In this document: positions 24,318 through 25,507 of the stretch, piece by piece
Numbering within the stretch: position 1 is the first letter of the stretch
Layout: each line of letters begins with the position of its first letter
Assembly (NCBI GenBank): GCA_964345295.1
Contig: CAYFQG010000018.1
Location: forward strand, 1-25,507
Length of the DNA: 25,507 bases
Reading direction: 5' to 3'
Source: JASBZA01 sp964345295
Lineage (GTDB): Bacteria; Bacillota; Clostridia; Saccharofermentanales; Fastidiosipilaceae
Translations under genes and position numbers: made by a program
Notes under the pieces: model-generated
The model's database searches: none
Told to the model about the DNA's origin: nothing
What the model saw: the letters and a program-made list of their open reading frames with translations, nothing else

Positions 24318-24441
24318 AATTTTATCCTATGCTACAATAATAACAAATGGCACATGATAGCGAACTTACAAGATTGGGTCAAGTTACAGATAACGGCCCT
24401 CTTCATGTGCAGCCATATGATAAGACGTTAGGAGGAATAGA
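24311..24441 (+). promoter_or_regulatory. Promoter and structured leader before the Smr-like gene
   Basis: A probable promoter is TTGTTA (24311-24316), 16 bp, TACAAT (24333-24338). The ~97-nt leader that follows can fold: GCACATGA (24350-24357) is perfectly complementary to TCATGTGC (24403-24410), with AACTT/AAGTT (24363-24367, 24381-24385) nested inside. AGGAGG at 24430-24435 is the ribosome site. No known riboswitch is recognised. Confidence 0.45.
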
Positions 24442-24795
24442 ATGCAGAATAGCAAATCCACACCCGAAATCAATTTACTCATGGATGAACCCTCGATAGA
24501 GCAGGCGCTGAACCGCATGGAACTGGAGATGATGACTTTGCGCCATATCGGAGTTAAAAAGGTTAAGATTGTCCATGGGATAGGTAAGGTTGAAGATGGA
24601 AACTCAATCCGCTCGGCCGTTCGTGCCGAACTCTTGGAGGAAGCCAGAGCAGACAAGATTCAAGGCTTCTGTCCCGGAGAACTTTTCGGTCCTTTCGAGA
24701 ATCAGGGAAGAGAAATGGTTCACATGGAACCTTCCTTCCGTGATGACCAAGATTGGGCCAAAAGCAACGATAAGATTACCGTGGTGCTGCTATGA
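24442..24795 (+). CDS. Smr-domain-like protein
   Basis: This 117-residue protein reads as a stand-alone Smr-like domain, the fold found at the C-terminus of MutS2. The HGIGKVEDGNSIRSAVRAEL stretch matches the HGKGxGxLRxAV core of the family, with a few inserted residues. The preceding INLLMDEPSIEQALNRME corresponds to the LDLHG strand and first helix, though the usual LDLHG motif is degraded to INLLMD. Smr domains bind or nick nucleic acid in characterised proteins; with the core altered, catalysis is uncertain. AGGAGG lies 6 bases before the ATG. Its stop overlaps the glycosylase start (ATGA), so a shared role in DNA repair is plausible. Confidence 0.75.
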   Translation: MQNSKSTPEINLLMDEPSIEQALNRMELEMMTLRHIGVKKVKIVHGIGKVEDGNSIRSAVRAELLEEARADKIQGFCPGELFGPFENQGREMVHMEPSFRDDQDWAKSNDKITVVLL

Positions 24796-25394
24796 GTCCG
24801 GATGTGTCCAGTCCTTGGCAAGAATTTTGCAGGACTTGCATGGAGTGCAAGGCCTGCTCTTTGTATAAAGAGAGAAAACAAGCTGTTATCTGGCGCGGTT
24901 CCGTTAAAGCTCCTTTATTGATTTTAGGTGAGGGGCCCGGTGCCCAGGAAGACCTGCAAGGGAAACCTTTTGTCGGCCGGTCCGGCATGATGTTAGATGA
25001 CTTATTGGAGGCTTTGCAAATACCGGAAGATAAATTCCATATTGCCAATGTGGTTAAGTGCAGACCTCCCGGCAACAGGGCACCCAGCGTTGAGGAAGCC
25101 AGAGCTTGTCGCCCCTTATTAAATAAACAGTTTCAGTTCGTACAACCTCAGGTTATTATGCTGATGGGTGCTTCAGCCTATAAATTTTTTACCGGTGACT
25201 TGGATGGGAAGATCAGCCAGGTAAGAGGTCAATGGATTCACAAGGGACCTTACTGGATTTTACCGACCTTTCATCCTGCTTATATACTTAGAAATAATAC
25301 ACAGAAGGATAAGCTCTGGGATGATTTCAAGATGCTCCGGGCCAAGATGGAAGAACTGGACTTAATCGAGCCTATTAAAACAGTCGGTATCTAG
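24792..25394 (+). CDS. Uracil-DNA glycosylase, family 4 (iron-sulfur)
   Basis: This 200-residue enzyme removes uracil from DNA to start base excision repair. The family-4 active-site motif GEGPGAQEDLQGKPFVGRSG (46-65), the conserved NVVKCRPPGNRAP (86-98) and the HPAY-type loop TFHPAYILR are all present. Four cysteines, Cys19-x2-Cys22, Cys90 and Cys106, are spaced like the [4Fe-4S] ligands of the family. The start ATG overlaps the stop of the Smr-like gene by 4 bp with no clear ribosome site of its own, so translation is probably coupled. A hairpin with a T tract follows. It is not the family-1 Ung type. Confidence 0.93.
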   Translation: MSPDVSSPWQEFCRTCMECKACSLYKERKQAVIWRGSVKAPLLILGEGPGAQEDLQGKPFVGRSGMMLDDLLEALQIPEDKFHIANVVKCRPPGNRAPSVEEARACRPLLNKQFQFVQPQVIMLMGASAYKFFTGDLDGKISQVRGQWIHKGPYWILPTFHPAYILRNNTQKDKLWDDFKMLRAKMEELDLIEPIKTVGI

Positions 25395-25412
25395 ATTCTA
25401 TTTATTTTTATT

Positions 25413-25470
25413 TTGCGGTTAATTGACATCGTAAATCCGCATTTGTCAAAGTAAAACCGCAAGTCTTTTT
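25413..25470 (+). terminator. Nested inverted repeat ending in a T tract
   Basis: TTGCGGTT (25413-25420) pairs with AACCGCAA (25455-25462). Inside, TTGACA (25423-25428) pairs with TGTCAA (25444-25449), with a 15-base loop. TCTTTTT follows at 25464-25470. It is probably the terminator of the glycosylase transcript, though it is unusually long and interrupted. I see nothing further before the window end. Confidence 0.55.
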
Positions 25471-25507
25471 ATAAATGCCTAGATGCCTGCCGGCTCTTAT
25501 GAATTTC

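Overview
The window looks like chromosome from a Gram-positive (Firmicutes-type) bacterium of moderate to low GC. Supporting signs are AGGAGG-type ribosome sites before most genes, TTGACA/TATAAT-like promoters, a Gram-positive-type lipoprotein, a BrnQ carrier, a 578-codon PgcA-type sugar mutase, an Asp23/Gls24-like domain and tRNAs with encoded CCA. I cannot name the genus. Most of the window is ordinary housekeeping and transport. No insertion sequence, integrase, phage gene or CRISPR array is visible.

Layout. (1) 1-6.5 kb: the end of an AT-rich ABC exporter, an aldo/keto reductase, a BrnQ branched-chain amino acid carrier (minus), a YwlG/TIGR01440 protein, and an unrecognised membrane protein with a large outer domain (minus). 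(2) 6.6-8.5 kb: a tRNA-Leu(UAA) and initiator tRNA-fMet(CAU) pair with a strong promoter and terminator, then mgtE (minus) behind a ~200-nt leader that can fold into a pseudoknot and ends in a terminator hairpin. (3) 8.5-11.8 kb, mannose and hexose phosphate metabolism: a C-terminal remnant of a GH38 alpha-mannosidase, manA, and convergently a pgcA-like mutase whose reading frame has a TAA stop at codon 17. (4) 11.9-14.2 kb: a lipoprotein, tRNA-Ser(GCU) (minus), cytidine deaminase and a DJ-1/PfpI protein (minus). (5) 14.2-17.7 kb (minus): two overlapping genes of unknown function. One has three membrane segments and a long coiled-coil tail in a MotA/TolQ/ExbB (ZorA-like) layout. The other is a soluble protein with a disordered N-terminus. 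They form the most novel-looking system here. (6) 17.8-21.0 kb: the ATPase and permease of a zinc/manganese-type ABC importer without its binding protein, then prfC (minus). (7) 21.1-25.4 kb: a plus-strand run of yebC, a P-loop/Asp23-like fusion protein, a twin Cys/His-motif protein (DUF6062-like), a small unknown protein, an Smr-like protein and a family-4 uracil-DNA glycosylase.

How it fits together. Genes are tightly packed. Four convergent pairs meet with overlaps or gaps of about 11 bp and no visible terminator. Translational coupling is likely at several overlaps (15931-15944, 23144-23151, 23886-23893, 24792-24795). Points most worth a second look are the ZorA-like pair, the mgtE leader RNA, the in-frame stop in the mutase gene, the mannosidase remnant, the P-loop/Asp23 fusion and an over-represented TTTGGCCAAA palindrome.
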